Source: Bacteroidota bacterium (GTDB lineage: Bacteria; Bacteroidota; Bacteroidia; Chitinophagales; Chitinophagaceae). Taken from it: DNA of 64,000 nt. The stretch lies in NCBI GenBank assembly GCA_018266575.1, contig JAFEAE010000018.1, positions 124,001 to 188,000 on the forward strand. The letters are read 5' to 3'. Below are positions 17,801-25,761 of this stretch, piece by piece. The position numbers and the translations under genes are program-made. The first letter of the stretch is position 1. Each line of letters starts with the position of its first letter. Under the pieces are notes generated by a model that searched no databases, had not been told where the DNA came from, and saw only the letters and a list, made by a program, of their open reading frames with translations.

Positions 17801-19379
17801 ATGTTGGTTTGCCATTCCAGTCGATCAAATACATTTCATGATCTACGATGTGTTGCATCAGCGCATCCATCAACCTGATCGCTTTATTTTTTATTTCGTC
17901 ATCATCTATTAATTCCGCGATCGTACCAAACACAAACATGTGCCCGATTGCTTCATCGCTGCTTGTTGTGGATTTCCAATCCCACACGGTATCATTGGCA
18001 TGGCGCCAAACATCAAAAGGGGATTGGATGCCTGCATTGCCGGGATATTCCTGTTTTAAGCCGGTGTCAATTTTGTTTTTTTTATGAACATCTGAAAGTT
18101 CATACCCTCTTCTTTCAAACGAACGGGAAGGAAAACCTTTGAGAGAGTTGATAGTATATAAGCGTTCTATCGCATCCAATGACTCTCGGCAATTCTGCAA
18201 AGCTTCCGGAGATTTTGTCGCTGCATAACGAAACACCTCGGCACCAAGATACATTGAAGTCCAGAGCCCGTCATTATCCGAATCTTCCAATGAACCTTTT
18301 GTTACGTCACCATTTTTCATTCCTGCAATTGTTGCATTAAAACCGAGGCGGATATGCCTTTTGCGTACCTGTCGTTCGAAATAAGCGGCTTTATCAGCAA
18401 GTGTCATGGGCGTAAAATAAATTTCACCCAATCCTTTAGCGGTGAGGATTAATACGGAATGATCGGAGCCTTGAGAAATATCTTTCACAGTATTTTCGGG
18501 TATCCATCTCCGTGAGGCATAATATTTAAATTTCCTATCTGGCTGCAACATGAATGCACCGTTCACGGAACCAAACCAGAGTTTATGATCAATTTCTTTT
18601 ACAACGGTGAGATCTGTACAAGGTAATTTTTTATTAATTGAGCCAATTTGTCTCCCAGTTTCTGTGTTTAATTTGAAGTAACCATTGTGTGTTCCGATTA
18701 CTAATTCATTGTTGCTTGTCAATGTAAAGCATGTCAGGCCATCGCTACTGAATTTTTTCTGCAGGGATTTTTTTGCAACATCAAAAACAGAAACACTACG
18801 TTCGCCAAGCAGCCAGAAAGAATTTCTTTTTTGATCAAACAAAATATCAAGCAGGTTATCTTCTGCTTTTATTGCCGAAATTATTTTTGAGTCTTTCAGG
18901 TATTGAATGGTTGTTCCATCAGTGATAAGAAATGAAAAATTTTCCCCTCCACAAAACAATTTTATATCGGGCATTGTGTGTGTACTGTATAATTTTCCTG
19001 CCCATGCATTGCTTAATATTGCTTTGTCATCCGCATACACAAATTGATCTTGATAAACAGAGATGTCTTTTATTTTTTTATCCAGCATCGGGCGATAGGA
19101 AACATCATGCACCAATTCACCGGGAAATAAAAACTGTCCACCTGACTTTATTAATATTCCATCAGAAGAAAATATTTGTACAACACCATTGCGGTCACAG
19201 CGCACTTTTGTAAGGGAAATATTGGGTTGATCCAATTCGTACTTGATACTATATGCCTGCGAAAATGCAGTGTCTGTGTATATAGGTTGATGATTTGGTT
19301 TTTGATTTTGAAAACAGAATACATTCGATCGAAGAAAAACAAAACTTGCAAAAAATAAAACAAACGATTTAAACATCAT
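14778..19379 (-). CDS. Giant exported protein: two fused propeller + helical-domain modules
   Basis: A 1533-residue protein made of two tandem homologous modules, about residues 34-767 and 790-1515. A signal peptide covers residues 1-23. Each module starts with a beta-propeller of the two-component-regulator type (for example VIGTHNGY, LWFGSVNGAF, VLILTAKGLG) and continues with a mainly helical domain that may be an alpha/alpha toroid. Conserved patches of that domain are RHIR, W-D-W followed by SSDEA(I)GH (473-480 in module 1), GKPTLWGRWNPEY, SDDEMYFLGYWGLY, DLINW and LLPYWMGRY. The linker (768-789) has no second signal peptide, so the fusion is real and not two genes. The last ~18 residues come from a dispersed repeat. 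No histidine kinase or DNA-binding domain is present, so it is probably a surface or periplasmic glycan-binding or glycan-cleaving protein. Function unknown. Confidence 0.85.
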   Translation of the reverse strand: MMFKSFVLFFASFVFLRSNVFCFQNQKPNHQPIYTDTAFSQAYSIKYELDQPNISLTKVRCDRNGVVQIFSSDGILIKSGGQFLFPGELVHDVSYRPMLDKKIKDISVYQDQFVYADDKAILSNAWAGKLYSTHTMPDIKLFCGGENFSFLITDGTTIQYLKDSKIISAIKAEDNLLDILFDQKRNSFWLLGERSVSVFDVAKKSLQKKFSSDGLTCFTLTSNNELVIGTHNGYFKLNTETGRQIGSINKKLPCTDLTVVKEIDHKLWFGSVNGAFMLQPDRKFKYYASRRWIPENTVKDISQGSDHSVLILTAKGLGEIYFTPMTLADKAAYFERQVRKRHIRLGFNATIAGMKNGDVTKGSLEDSDNDGLWTSMYLGAEVFRYAATKSPEALQNCRESLDAIERLYTINSLKGFPSRSFERRGYELSDVHKKNKIDTGLKQEYPGNAGIQSPFDVWRHANDTVWDWKSTTSSDEAIGHMFVFGTIAELIDDDEIKNKAIRLMDALMQHIVDHEMYLIDWNGKPTLWGRWNPEYVNARPKMVGDRKITSSNIVSMLQTAYHFTGKKIYKEKAFELMNKYGYLENLIRPMKEIGQAPADADELSKDLSEGWNHSDDEMYFLGYWGLYRYAFNDTLKNKFKAAILDHWQIERPEKEGAWDIFTAITGVQHFDLPEAIWYLQKYPMDLINWKVKNSDRKDIDFIPQNFRRQSIKEVLPPDELPTERHNSNRFDLNGGNENGNAEYSAGDIWLLPYWMGRYLKVISAPAEKKKIAHSLIDRTSQQSSATGEVYRDKTFDQRFSIKYYFSDSGYSPAKILSDRNGNIKVLAGNTLFIPRAGKILEPGILVKDVSYPPVRDKKISGICLYKQEFIFSDDNHLLSNAWAGRLFVIHNISEANIITAGKDFSFLISNGKEIKLIQQQKIVWQDEAPDSVINIGYDENKNFFWLLSGNKLYSFSPTEKKLAEVFSGNNFTCFTILSDRIVIGTHNGYIEIKSPYSQYSSHSFSKLPCTDITVIKEIDGNTWFGSSNGAFMLNKNGTFNYYSSARWLPGNHVVDIARGDNDDVLILTTRGAGRICSREMTLEEKAGYYEDIVRQRHIRYGFYCDYTGVKKGDVANAQMGPHDSDNLWTSMYLSAELFRYLATHDAEAKKNCLESLDAMERLFTLSGIKGLFGRCIERSGVIAFKNEIREENKDYWYPGYDNVPSSWKHSADSEWDWRGSASSDQAVGQYFALTMIAQYIDDDAIKKKAIKLIDELTGYIVENDLKLIDVDGRPTLWGRWSPDYVNRFPDMVGDKKLYSSNIISFLQIAFHFTGKEKYHAKANELLYKEKYLDNLARPVSEIGPAPATADKWSRLMSGGWNCSDDEMYFLAYWGLYPYSFNDSLKSKYKDAIRDHWNIIRPEKEALWNLCYAAITGAKKFDLDETIWELKRMPLDLINWSMRNSDRKDIEYVKENHFERPVSEVLPPDERPENKHNRNLFELDNNGNGYAELGGGDVFLLPYWMGRYFGFISAPVNDESSMVNSEWKNSLLRY

Positions 19380-19400
19380 TAACCAGGTTTATAAGAAAAA

Positions 19401-21647
19401 TTATTGAATCATTTTAAGATATCTTCCCATCCAATACGGATATAACCAGAATACGGGTTCGCGTTCTGTATTAGGGGCTCCGCTGATCGCTCCCCACGGG
19501 TTTCTGTCCCATCGCACGGTTGCTCGGATACTCGCAGGCGGTAAGTGGTCGACCTCCCAATCGTCAAGTACGGGTGAATGCACCACTTTCACATCTTCTC
19601 TTTTAGTATGATCGATATTCCAGTCAATCAGATCAAGCGGTGTATCCGTCAAAAATTCAACGGATGATTTTATTTCTATTTTTTTATGTCGCGCATAGCA
19701 ATACAAAAAATTGATCAATGGATTTTTATCATTCTTTCTGTGCTCCATCCAGTTGTCCATGTGTTGCCGGTAGAATGCGAGCAGCTTCGGGTCTTTTTCA
19801 CATTCGAGTAAAATTGGATAGAGGTATGACTGCATCGTTACATCATAATAAATAAACCAGGAAGGATTTTGATTCACTAATTGCGACATGTTGTCGAGAT
19901 AATGTTCCTGGTTGATGAAGCGCAAATATTGCTGCTGATATTTTTCATCATTCGTAACAAAATAGGCAAGCTTTAAAAACGTGAGTAGCTCCATAGAATT
20001 TTCACTTCTATCGGGCGACCATTCAGGATCATGATTAAGTAAATCTGGCGACCACACCGACCATCGCGTATGTGTGCCATCAATATCCATCATGTTGAAA
20101 TTATGCGCCATCAAATGATCGACTAATGAAGCAATATGTTTACGAACAATTATTTTTTCTTCATCGGTAGCTGCAAGCTTGTAATAAAAATAATAACCCA
20201 TCATGTGCCCGCACCACTCGTCGCTGCTTGCATCGCCTTTCCATAACCATTTGCCATCGGCAGATTTATGCCATCTTACTTCAACAGGTTTATATCTTGG
20301 CTCTTTCACTAATTCCTCAGCTTTTTCTTTTTCAGTATATGAACGATTCGGATCATGCACGTTATCTCCCCATTCAACAGGAACAATTGTCCTTGCGAAG
20401 TATCCATCACCGTTAGTAATGTCTTTCAATTCTTTTAAAAAATGAAATGCACGTTTCGCTTTTTCCCTTGCATCTTCACTTTTTGTTACGGCATACCGGA
20501 ATGATTCCATCGCTAAATAATTACCGCCAAATTCCCCATCGTTATCATCATCTTCAGGCCTAAAATTTGTGGTGTCACCCGCATTGATCAAATGACATTG
20601 ACCGGATATCCATGGTTCACGGATATGCCTTCTCATCTGTACACCATAATAATATTCTTCTTTCGAAGAAAGTGTCATCCATTTTTTTTTGATCGCACTG
20701 ACGCCCTGCTCTGTAGCAATCCAGGCATTTCCGTCTTTATCAAAAGCAATGTCATTTACATGGTCATCCATTAACCAGCGCCTGCTGAACAGGAGAGAAT
20801 GTTTTCCGTTAGCATAAAAGCGAACAATACCAACTTTTGTTCCTATCCACATTGTTCCATCTGGAGATTTTTTTACGCATGTAGTATAAATGGAAGGGCA
20901 ACCTTCTTTTGGTGTGATGGTGCGCTGTTGTTTATCATCCTTAATAATCGAAATGCCGCCTAAACCTGCAGCCCATATGTTTCGCCTATTGTCAATTGCA
21001 AGCCCCCGGAGCCCGGCGCTCAGTAAAATATTTGTTTTGTAAAAGTGGGTTGAGCCTTTTTCGTTCGCATGATACAATCCAACATCACTTGCAACCCACA
21101 AGCCATTATCATTATCAGAAATTGCACTGCGTACGGAGCGTGCAATGGAGTAATTTTTTTGAATGAAATTATTACCGTTAAAAAACCAAACACCTTTCGG
21201 GCCAAGTGCATATACTCCTTCTTTTGCACAACAGATAATTGAAACCGGGCCTTGTGTTCCCTGCAATTGAATAGGCGAATTATTTTTTAAAATGAATGCA
21301 CCTTTCCATGTACCCATCCAGATTATATCATGATCATCTGCTACAACAGAATATGCGGGACCTTTATCTGAATCAGAAAAATTTACTTCGATCCATTTTG
21401 TTTCTTCATTCTTCTTAAAAAAGATCCCTGTTTCTGTTGCGATCCACACGGTTGAATTTTTATCTGCTGTAATACTCCTGATATTATTTTCTGCAGGATT
21501 TGTACTGACAGGATATGCTTCATGATATTCCTGCCAGAAACCTTTGTCTTCGACAGACTGTAATTCAGAAATTGCTTTGCCCTGTTGCTGACTATACGCA
21601 ACATGTAAAACAACTATTAAGAAAATAAAAGCAAGATTTTTTTTCAT
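19401..21647 (-). CDS. Exported propeller + helical-domain protein (single module)
   Basis: A 748-residue single-module homologue of the neighbouring 1533-aa protein. After a signal peptide (ending VAYSQQ) come about six two-component-regulator-type propeller repeats: VWIATETGI, IWMGTWKGAF, LWVASDVGLY, IWAAGLGGIS, MWIGTKVGIV and AWIATEQGVS. The helical domain has RRHIR, W-L-W followed by ASSDEWCGHMMGY, THTRWSVWSPD, DLIDWNIDH and WLYPYWMGRYLK. It is separated by 21 bases from the fused gene and follows GH20 on the same strand. The shared SSDE and WMGRY patches are the likely active or ligand site. No characterised family is recognised with confidence. Confidence 0.85.
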   Translation of the reverse strand: MKKNLAFIFLIVVLHVAYSQQQGKAISELQSVEDKGFWQEYHEAYPVSTNPAENNIRSITADKNSTVWIATETGIFFKKNEETKWIEVNFSDSDKGPAYSVVADDHDIIWMGTWKGAFILKNNSPIQLQGTQGPVSIICCAKEGVYALGPKGVWFFNGNNFIQKNYSIARSVRSAISDNDNGLWVASDVGLYHANEKGSTHFYKTNILLSAGLRGLAIDNRRNIWAAGLGGISIIKDDKQQRTITPKEGCPSIYTTCVKKSPDGTMWIGTKVGIVRFYANGKHSLLFSRRWLMDDHVNDIAFDKDGNAWIATEQGVSAIKKKWMTLSSKEEYYYGVQMRRHIREPWISGQCHLINAGDTTNFRPEDDDNDGEFGGNYLAMESFRYAVTKSEDAREKAKRAFHFLKELKDITNGDGYFARTIVPVEWGDNVHDPNRSYTEKEKAEELVKEPRYKPVEVRWHKSADGKWLWKGDASSDEWCGHMMGYYFYYKLAATDEEKIIVRKHIASLVDHLMAHNFNMMDIDGTHTRWSVWSPDLLNHDPEWSPDRSENSMELLTFLKLAYFVTNDEKYQQQYLRFINQEHYLDNMSQLVNQNPSWFIYYDVTMQSYLYPILLECEKDPKLLAFYRQHMDNWMEHRKNDKNPLINFLYCYARHKKIEIKSSVEFLTDTPLDLIDWNIDHTKREDVKVVHSPVLDDWEVDHLPPASIRATVRWDRNPWGAISGAPNTEREPVFWLYPYWMGRYLKMIQ

Positions 21648-21741
21648 AAAAATTTATTGCTACTGCACACAAATTGGAACTGATCGATAGTATGTGCAGT
21701 TTTAAAATTTATAAAGCGGAATAATTTATAAGCATTCACGC

Positions 21742-21838
21742 CGTCACTCCTGCTTTTGCAGGAATCTGGAATAAGATCTTATTATGTTTACATTTCATTA
21801 CAAAACAAATTCAGATTCCCGTATACGCGGGAATGACG
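21742..21838. repeat. Inverted pair of a GATTCC-GGAATGACG unit
   Basis: The minus-strand unit at 21770-21742 (CAGATTCCTGC ... AGTGACG) and the plus-strand unit at 21810-21838 (CAGATTCCCG ... GGAATGACG) are ~29-base inverted copies. Each also has an inner dyad (CCTGC/GCAGG and CCCG/CGGG). Together they form a cruciform-like structure in the 229-base gap between GH20 and the 748-aa gene. A widespread dispersed-repeat type; a transcription-attenuating role is possible. Confidence 0.75.
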
Positions 21839-21876
21839 TGTAACTTCTTGTTTTGTTTTGCAAGCATTCTTTACAT

Positions 21877-23925
21877 TTAATTACCAACAGCGGCTCGTTG
21901 TATTAATTTTTGAATGGCATCCACAACTTGTATCTCACATCTTCCGCCTTGTTGTTTTGCTTTAGCTGCATCCGATAATTTTTCTTTCAACCAATCTTCT
22001 CCGGCTTTTTTATGATCATGTATAAATTGAATTGCTTCAAGCCCTGCCGATGCAAGCGAAGAAAGATTTTCAGATAAGGATGATGCTTCATCAAGTGCAG
22101 GCGCATTATGAAGCAGTAGTTTGAATGAAGCATCGTTTTCTTTCCAAAGGAGTAATTTTTCAGAAATATTTTTTTCAATTTCCGAAGAAGGATGAGTTAA
22201 AAATTCATCAACTTCTTTATTAAAAACCCTTGGTACTTTCTGATCAGGTGTAGCAACATCTGCGATTTTTGTGAAAGGCGAGAAGACCGTATACATTGTA
22301 TCGCCTTGATTGCGTTCATAGATTTTCAGAGGTTCAATTACACTTGTCAAAACTTCCAATGGTTTTGTATCCATTCCGTTTGTAAGCTGGCGCATCATCG
22401 GAAGTTTGTATGATTCATGCCGCAAACCAAGCGCTTCCAGGTCTGCACTTGCAAAATCAAGACGGCGGTACATGTCATCTACATTATTTATTTCTTTTGG
22501 CGACCATAATCGTTCTGCAATAGCAGCAGTACGTGGCCATATTCTTGAATCTACTGTTACCGGAGTTACCAATTCACTCCACATTGTTGCTTCACCGCCG
22601 AGCACCAATTTTTTTTCTGCATCAGAAAGATTTGCACTGTCTGGCGCAGGATCGTTCAGATAATGATAAGAAGCCGGTTGAATAAGATCGATATAATACC
22701 CGTACGAAAGAATTGCTTTATATCCAAGCCTGATAGATTTATAATAATCTTCATTACCTCTCCATGATTGGATAACGATTTCTTTGGGAACTCCCGGTTG
22801 GAATATTTCATCCCACCCCATCATTATTTTTCCTGTTTTGCGAATGATTGGCAAGAGGCGCTGATTGAAATAAGTTTGCAGATCCATGTATTTCTGCATT
22901 CCTTTTTCTTTCATGAATGCTTTTATGTGTGGAGTGCTCTGCCAATCTTTCCCGGTATTTTCATCGCCGCCGATATGAAAATATTTATCCGGAAAAAGAG
23001 AAGCCATTTCTGTAAATAATTTTTCAAGGAACGGATATAATTTTTCGTTGGTTGGGTCCATCACCGGATCAAACACGCCAAAATAACGTTGCAATTTGTA
23101 ATCTCTTTTTACACTTGCAAATTCGGGGTATGCAGTAAGTATGGCTGTAGTATGTGCGGGAACAACAAACTCCGGTACAATCCTGATGCCGCGTTGATCT
23201 GCATATTTGATGATGTCTTTTATATCCTGTTGCGAATAATAAATCCCATCTGATGCAACCTGTTGCAAGCGTGGAAACGTTTTTGATTCAACTCTGAATC
23301 CCTGGTCGTTGGAAAGATGAAGATGGAGCACATTCATTTTCATAGCGGCCATCCCATCTAAATTTCTTTTTACAACATCAACCGGCATGAAGTGAAGTAC
23401 TACATCAAGCAAAAGCCCCCGCCATGCAAAACGTGGTTTATCCTGTATCGATACACCGGGAAAATAAAATCCGGTTTCATCAATGCTGAGTAATTGCATT
23501 AAAGTTTCCAATGCATGAATGCCGCCGAGATCTGTGGGTGCAGTAACTACAATTTGAGTTGGATTTGTTTCAATCGAATAACTTTCATCTTCACCTAATT
23601 GTAATTTCCCCGGCCGCAGGATTTTAAGCAGCAGTTGAGAAGGCCTGCTGCTATCCTGCATTGTTACATAACCTTGATTATCCAAGAATATTCCGGTTTT
23701 ATTACTGAGGCGGCGCATAAACCTGCCCGCTTCAGCATACATGCGTTTATCCGGGTTGCCATTTACGGATATACGAAACCGTTGGTTAACATAAAGTTTA
23801 TTTGCGCTGGTGGTTAAATGAGCTGGTACCGGCATCAGGTTAAATGTATTGTCAACCTGGGCATGAGTACCGGTTACCGCTACCACCAATAGTGTGAGCA
23901 AAATGCTTTTTCGGATCATCAACAT
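21877..23925 (-). CDS. Beta-N-acetylhexosaminidase, GH20
   Basis: A 682-residue exported GH20 enzyme: signal peptide to about residue 23, the GH20b-like N-domain (25-160), then the catalytic TIM barrel (165-500) and a C-terminal extension. The catalytic Asp-Glu pair is in HIGGDEN (Asp321-Glu322), and the substrate Arg is in AWRG (Arg169). Two usually conserved stretches differ: RHF after GLLLDV is LHF, and TDDQGW is SNDQGF. It releases terminal beta-GlcNAc or GalNAc from glycans, chitin or muropeptides. It lies 19 bases downstream of susD on the same strand, so it is part of a SusCD-type utilisation locus. Confidence 0.93.
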   Translation of the reverse strand: MLMIRKSILLTLLVVAVTGTHAQVDNTFNLMPVPAHLTTSANKLYVNQRFRISVNGNPDKRMYAEAGRFMRRLSNKTGIFLDNQGYVTMQDSSRPSQLLLKILRPGKLQLGEDESYSIETNPTQIVVTAPTDLGGIHALETLMQLLSIDETGFYFPGVSIQDKPRFAWRGLLLDVVLHFMPVDVVKRNLDGMAAMKMNVLHLHLSNDQGFRVESKTFPRLQQVASDGIYYSQQDIKDIIKYADQRGIRIVPEFVVPAHTTAILTAYPEFASVKRDYKLQRYFGVFDPVMDPTNEKLYPFLEKLFTEMASLFPDKYFHIGGDENTGKDWQSTPHIKAFMKEKGMQKYMDLQTYFNQRLLPIIRKTGKIMMGWDEIFQPGVPKEIVIQSWRGNEDYYKSIRLGYKAILSYGYYIDLIQPASYHYLNDPAPDSANLSDAEKKLVLGGEATMWSELVTPVTVDSRIWPRTAAIAERLWSPKEINNVDDMYRRLDFASADLEALGLRHESYKLPMMRQLTNGMDTKPLEVLTSVIEPLKIYERNQGDTMYTVFSPFTKIADVATPDQKVPRVFNKEVDEFLTHPSSEIEKNISEKLLLWKENDASFKLLLHNAPALDEASSLSENLSSLASAGLEAIQFIHDHKKAGEDWLKEKLSDAAKAKQQGGRCEIQVVDAIQKLIQRAAVGN

Positions 23926-23944
23926 ATTTCTTCGTCAATCACAA

Positions 23945-25729
23945 TTACCAGGGCTCATTTGTTCCCTGCAATAACCAGAATTTAGACCATGAGCTATTAT
24001 TTCCGTCCGGGCCATTATACGTTGAAGGCACGAGGTTATCAATAGCAACCTGGGCATTTGCTGAATTGTTTTGAAGTTCGGAATTATTATATCCAAACCT
24101 CACAGGGATCTGTCCGCGATAAGCTGCCCAACCGATTGTCAAAGCCGGGTAACCGGTCCTTCTCCAATCCATGAAAGCTTCGTTGCATGCCTGCCATGCC
24201 GCGATCCATTTTTGTTCCATGATGCGTTGCAACGTGCCATCATATGCTACTGCCGGTTGTGCAATGTATGTGGCGTAATCTTTCACACAGCCATAATAAT
24301 TGTTTACATCAGATTGATACGTGTCAAACACCTGCCATGTATCGAATGATGCTTTAATACCTTTATTGTACCAAGTTGCAGCATCGCTGCCCACATTCCA
24401 GCCTTTCTGTGCTGCTTCTGCCAGGTCGAAACAGATTTCGCTGTATGAAGCTATTCTTTCTGCAAGCAACGGGCCACTTGGATTATCATAAATATCGGTC
24501 CTAAGATAGGACACATAATTGCTCAGGGAAGTTGACTGCGTTCCTGTTCCGTTAACGTTATACTGAAATTCATTGTAGGTATCATAATTGATAGGCAAGC
24601 CGACATACACAGAGGAAGTATCATACAAGTTCCAGATATTTGCTCTTAATGCACCATAAGGCCTGTCAGTTGTATATGTTGTCGGATCAAACTGTTTGTA
24701 TTTGGAAGCTGCAGCAGCTGCAGGATTTATATAACGTGTGTTGCCTATAACAACAGTAAGGTTCGTATTATCACCAGGTGCAAATTTTGAAGCATCCACC
24801 ACGGAAGGTGTTACTATAGGCTGAGCCATAATAACAATTCGCGGGTCTTTCAGGTCTCTCATTTTCATCGTCATTGTTCCGCACATTTTATTCCGGTGAT
24901 AGCCGGAGGGCTGATTGAATTGTGTGCAGAACTGATAAGAACTGGCCTGGTCAACACCGGGAAAAGGCATCAAACAATCATCATCTATGCCCTGAAAGAC
25001 ATTTGCGGCTATTGCTTCAACGCTCGACTGAACATCCATTTTGGATGAAAGGCGCATGTAATAACGCAGCAAAAGGGAATATGCGAGTTTTTGCCACTTG
25101 GAAGGATCGCCTGCATAGAAAACATCAGACGTGACGGTTGTGCCTGTTATTTCCGGGTGATCCGTCTGCGAACCATTAAAATGGGTAATGGCTTCTTTTA
25201 AATCAGCAATCACTCTTTCATAGATGCTCTGTTGAGTATCAAATACCGGGAATAAATTTTCTGTGCCGCCAACGGAACCGTTCAATGACATGGAGTCCGG
25301 TGCGTCGCCCCAGAAGTCAGCGATGTTTCCAAAATTGAATGCCCTCATTACCAGGGCAACGCCTTGATGAAAATCCCATTTAGAGGCTTCGGCTTTTTGT
25401 AACAACAGCTTGTTGTTTGCAAGGGTAGCATATACTCCCGCCCAATCAAAATCCTGCTGGTCCCATTGGTAATTGCTGAAGCCGGATTCAAAGGCATCCT
25501 GCGATGTTTCCTGCATGGCGCCGGAAATCTGTCCGGATCCATAATTACCATACCACCTGGCAGTTTGCGTGAGTACTCCGGCCATCAGGTAATCAGGCGA
25601 TGCCTGGTCTGGCGTAACATTATTGGGGTTGCTGTTTATTTCAGAAAATTTTTTACAGGAAACACCCACTGTCATTATTATCAGGAAAACGCATGCAACT
25701 GTAAAAATCTTTTTTGCGCTTTTCATCAT
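23945..25729 (-). CDS. susD: SusD/RagB-family outer-membrane lipoprotein
   Basis: A 594-residue surface glycan-binding lipoprotein. The signal peptide ends in the lipobox VGVSC (Cys25), and the mature protein begins KKFSEINSNPNN, a typical SusD-like_2 N-terminus. Tetratricopeptide-like helices follow (for example VALVMRAFNFGNIADFWGD), and the C-terminus carries QKWIAAWQACNEAFMDWRRTG, a hallmark of the family. It forms the lid of the SusC transporter encoded 32 bases upstream. The cargo is probably an amino-sugar oligosaccharide, judged from GH20 and murQ nearby. That inference is positional. Confidence 0.93.
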   Translation of the reverse strand: MMKSAKKIFTVACVFLIIMTVGVSCKKFSEINSNPNNVTPDQASPDYLMAGVLTQTARWYGNYGSGQISGAMQETSQDAFESGFSNYQWDQQDFDWAGVYATLANNKLLLQKAEASKWDFHQGVALVMRAFNFGNIADFWGDAPDSMSLNGSVGGTENLFPVFDTQQSIYERVIADLKEAITHFNGSQTDHPEITGTTVTSDVFYAGDPSKWQKLAYSLLLRYYMRLSSKMDVQSSVEAIAANVFQGIDDDCLMPFPGVDQASSYQFCTQFNQPSGYHRNKMCGTMTMKMRDLKDPRIVIMAQPIVTPSVVDASKFAPGDNTNLTVVIGNTRYINPAAAAASKYKQFDPTTYTTDRPYGALRANIWNLYDTSSVYVGLPINYDTYNEFQYNVNGTGTQSTSLSNYVSYLRTDIYDNPSGPLLAERIASYSEICFDLAEAAQKGWNVGSDAATWYNKGIKASFDTWQVFDTYQSDVNNYYGCVKDYATYIAQPAVAYDGTLQRIMEQKWIAAWQACNEAFMDWRRTGYPALTIGWAAYRGQIPVRFGYNNSELQNNSANAQVAIDNLVPSTYNGPDGNNSSWSKFWLLQGTNEPW

Positions 25730-25761
25730 TTTTATTTTTTAGGATTAACTAAATGTTGAAC

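Noticed and set aside
14778..19379. Reading the 1533-aa frame as a hybrid two-component sensor
   Set aside because: Propeller blades resemble sensor-kinase input domains, but no transmembrane, kinase, receiver or DNA-binding domain follows; the rest is a helical enzyme-like domain.
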